6,021 bases of DNA from Firmicutes bacterium UBA5420 (GTDB taxonomy: Bacteria > Bacillota > Limnochordia > Darwinibacteriales > Darwinibacteriaceae): contig DHNI01000094.1 of NCBI GenBank assembly GCA_002409455.1, positions 324 through 6,344 of the forward strand, read 5' to 3'. The notes below the pieces were generated by a model. That model searched no databases. It was not told the DNA's origin and was given only the letters and a program-made list of their open reading frames with translations. How positions within the stretch are numbered: position 1 is the first letter of the stretch; each line of letters begins with the position of its first letter. Shown piece after piece: positions 5,111 to 6,021 of the stretch. The position numbers and the translations under genes were made by a program.

Positions 5111-5923
5111 ATGGTTGCCGCTAGCTCACCTAGTCCGAAGGAGAATGCAGTCAACAATACGAGTAACGGCGGAATGCGCTCAGTAACACAAGTTCTGAGA
5201 ACCCTCGATTATTTGGCGACATGTAGCGGAGCCGGAGTTACCGAAGTAGCGAAAGCATTGGGTGTGCACAAAAGCACGGCATCACGGCTCTTGGCCACCA
5301 TGAGATCGGAAGGATATGTCACAAGAAGCGACGTTACTGGTAAGTATTCATTGGGAATTCGGATCGTAGAATTGGCCCAAGCCAAATTGGATCAATTCGA
5401 CATTCGCAGCTATGCTAGACCTTACATGGAGGAACTCTCTAGGCGAACCGACGAGACTATACATCTGGCCATCCTAGAGCAAGATAAGCTCGTCTATGTT
5501 GATAAGATAGACACAACACACCTGCTTGTCATGCGCTCAAGGATAGGCTATCGAATTTCGCCCCACTGCACTGCCTTAGGCAAGACCATTCTTGCCATAC
5601 TACCTAAAGATGACAGAGATGCCATCATTCAGAAAACCGAATTCCAGCGCTTTACTCCTAATACAATCACCGACCCTGCGGCGCTAAAAGAACATCTTCA
5701 GCAAGTGGCAGCCCAGGGGTTTGCTTTCGACGACGAAGAACACGAAGAAGGTATTCGGTGTGCTGCAGCACCTATCCAAGATCATTCTGGTAGTATTATC
5801 GGGGCAATTAGTATATCAGCGCCGATTACCAGAATGTCAAAACAACGGATGGAGGAAATGGGAATATTAGTTAAAGACGTATGTTCCAGACTTTCAACGT
5901 CCCTTGGCTATAAAGCAAGATAG
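5111..5923 (+). CDS. IclR-family transcriptional regulator (likely KdgR-type control of kdgAK)
   Basis: The protein has 270 residues, typical of the family. After a polar tail of about 20 residues, a winged helix-turn-helix follows (about 24-85): RSVTQVLRTLDYLA, then GVTEVAKALGVHKSTASRLLATM (42-64) with the recognition helix near HKSTASRLL, then the wing ending in GKYSLG (77-82). The C-terminal effector domain (about 98-265) shows the IclR hallmarks: DETIHLAIL (114-122); HCTALGK (152-158); and the EEGIRCAAAPI segment (212-222) followed by GAISISAP (231-238). It is a cytoplasmic DNA-binding protein. Characterised relatives bind small acids as dimers or tetramers, and the enterobacterial KdgR of this family responds to KDG and represses pectin and KDG genes. 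Divergent placement next to kdgAK makes this the likely regulator here, with KDG or KDPG the likely ligand; that is inferred from position. Whether it represses or activates cannot be read from the sequence. Confidence 0.9.
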   Translation: MVAASSPSPKENAVNNTSNGGMRSVTQVLRTLDYLATCSGAGVTEVAKALGVHKSTASRLLATMRSEGYVTRSDVTGKYSLGIRIVELAQAKLDQFDIRSYARPYMEELSRRTDETIHLAILEQDKLVYVDKIDTTHLLVMRSRIGYRISPHCTALGKTILAILPKDDRDAIIQKTEFQRFTPNTITDPAALKEHLQQVAAQGFAFDDEEHEEGIRCAAAPIQDHSGSIIGAISISAPITRMSKQRMEEMGILVKDVCSRLSTSLGYKAR

Positions 5924-5935
5924 AAAGACAATCTG

Positions 5936-5972
5936 TCCCTTATGCAACACTAGCATAAGGGATTTTACTTTT
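5936..5972 (+). terminator. Rho-independent terminator of the IclR gene
   Basis: CCCTTATGC (5937-5945) and GCATAAGGG (5953-5961) form a perfect 9-bp stem with a 7-nt loop, extended by one T-A pair (5936/5962). The T-rich tract TTTTACTTTT (5963-5972) follows. It begins 13 nt after the IclR stop codon, so the regulator is probably transcribed alone and not with any gene to its right. Confidence 0.88.
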
Positions 5973-6004
5973 ACGGGCTTTTCTGCGTTATTTCCAAAAT
6001 CCCC

Positions 6005-6010
6005 TTGACA
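6005..6010 (+). promoter_or_regulatory. Possible -35 box at the right edge
   Basis: A perfect TTGACA lies 33 nt after the IclR terminator, 11 nt from the window end. A matching -10 box would fall outside the window. Its place right after a terminator makes it a reasonable start of the next transcription unit, but a single hexamer is thin evidence. Confidence 0.35.
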
Positions 6011-6021
6011 CCTTTCCGTAT

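Noticed and set aside
4807..5124. A 105-codon + strand open frame spanning the divergent spacer
   Set aside because: It starts inside kdgA on the other strand, runs through the promoter and operator-like sites, overlaps the IclR start, and has no ribosome binding site or recognisable protein features.
1..6021. CRISPR array, insertion sequence, tRNA/rRNA or phage attachment site
   Set aside because: No regularly spaced repeats, transposase-like frame, cloverleaf-like sequence or long terminal inverted repeat was seen on reading through the window. No computed search was run.

Overview
The window suggests a low-to-mid GC member of the Bacillota, perhaps from the Clostridia. The grounds are strong AGGAGG-type ribosome binding sites, the TetR/ABC-ATPase/large-permease gene order, and the wording of the KDG kinase and KDPG aldolase sequences. 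This is inference from style and family resemblance, and the genus is not determined.

Layout. The left half (about 3-2990, + strand) is a tightly packed three-gene operon: the 3' part of a TetR-family regulator whose DNA-binding N-terminus lies off the window, an ABC-type ATPase, and a 12-helix ABC-2 type permease of the class annotated as 'putative exporter of polyketide antibiotics'. The reading frames overlap (14 nt, then 1 nt) and the operon ends at a strong rho-independent terminator (3035-3065). A second hairpin (3082-3108) separates it from the convergent neighbour.

The right half is a divergent catabolic module. On the - strand, a KDPG aldolase gene (kdgA, 4177-4824) is followed by a 2-keto-3-deoxygluconate kinase gene (kdgK, 3119-4147). 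On the + strand, an IclR-family regulator (5111-5923) reads away from them and ends in a good terminator (5936-5972). KdgK phosphorylates 2-keto-3-deoxygluconate, a common intermediate of hexuronate and pectin/alginate-type sugar acid breakdown. KdgA splits the product, KDPG, into pyruvate and glyceraldehyde-3-phosphate. The IclR protein is the obvious candidate regulator.

The 286-nt space between kdgA and the IclR gene holds a convincing promoter for the IclR gene, weaker promoter candidates for kdgAK, and an unusual cluster of small palindromes and TTGCG repeats that could be operator sites. These are the least explained part of the window. A TTGACA box at the right edge may begin the promoter of the next gene. 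No mobile element, CRISPR array, tRNA or rRNA was seen. I found no clearly novel system: the genes are recognisable, and the open questions are the exporter's substrate and the regulatory architecture of the divergent spacer.
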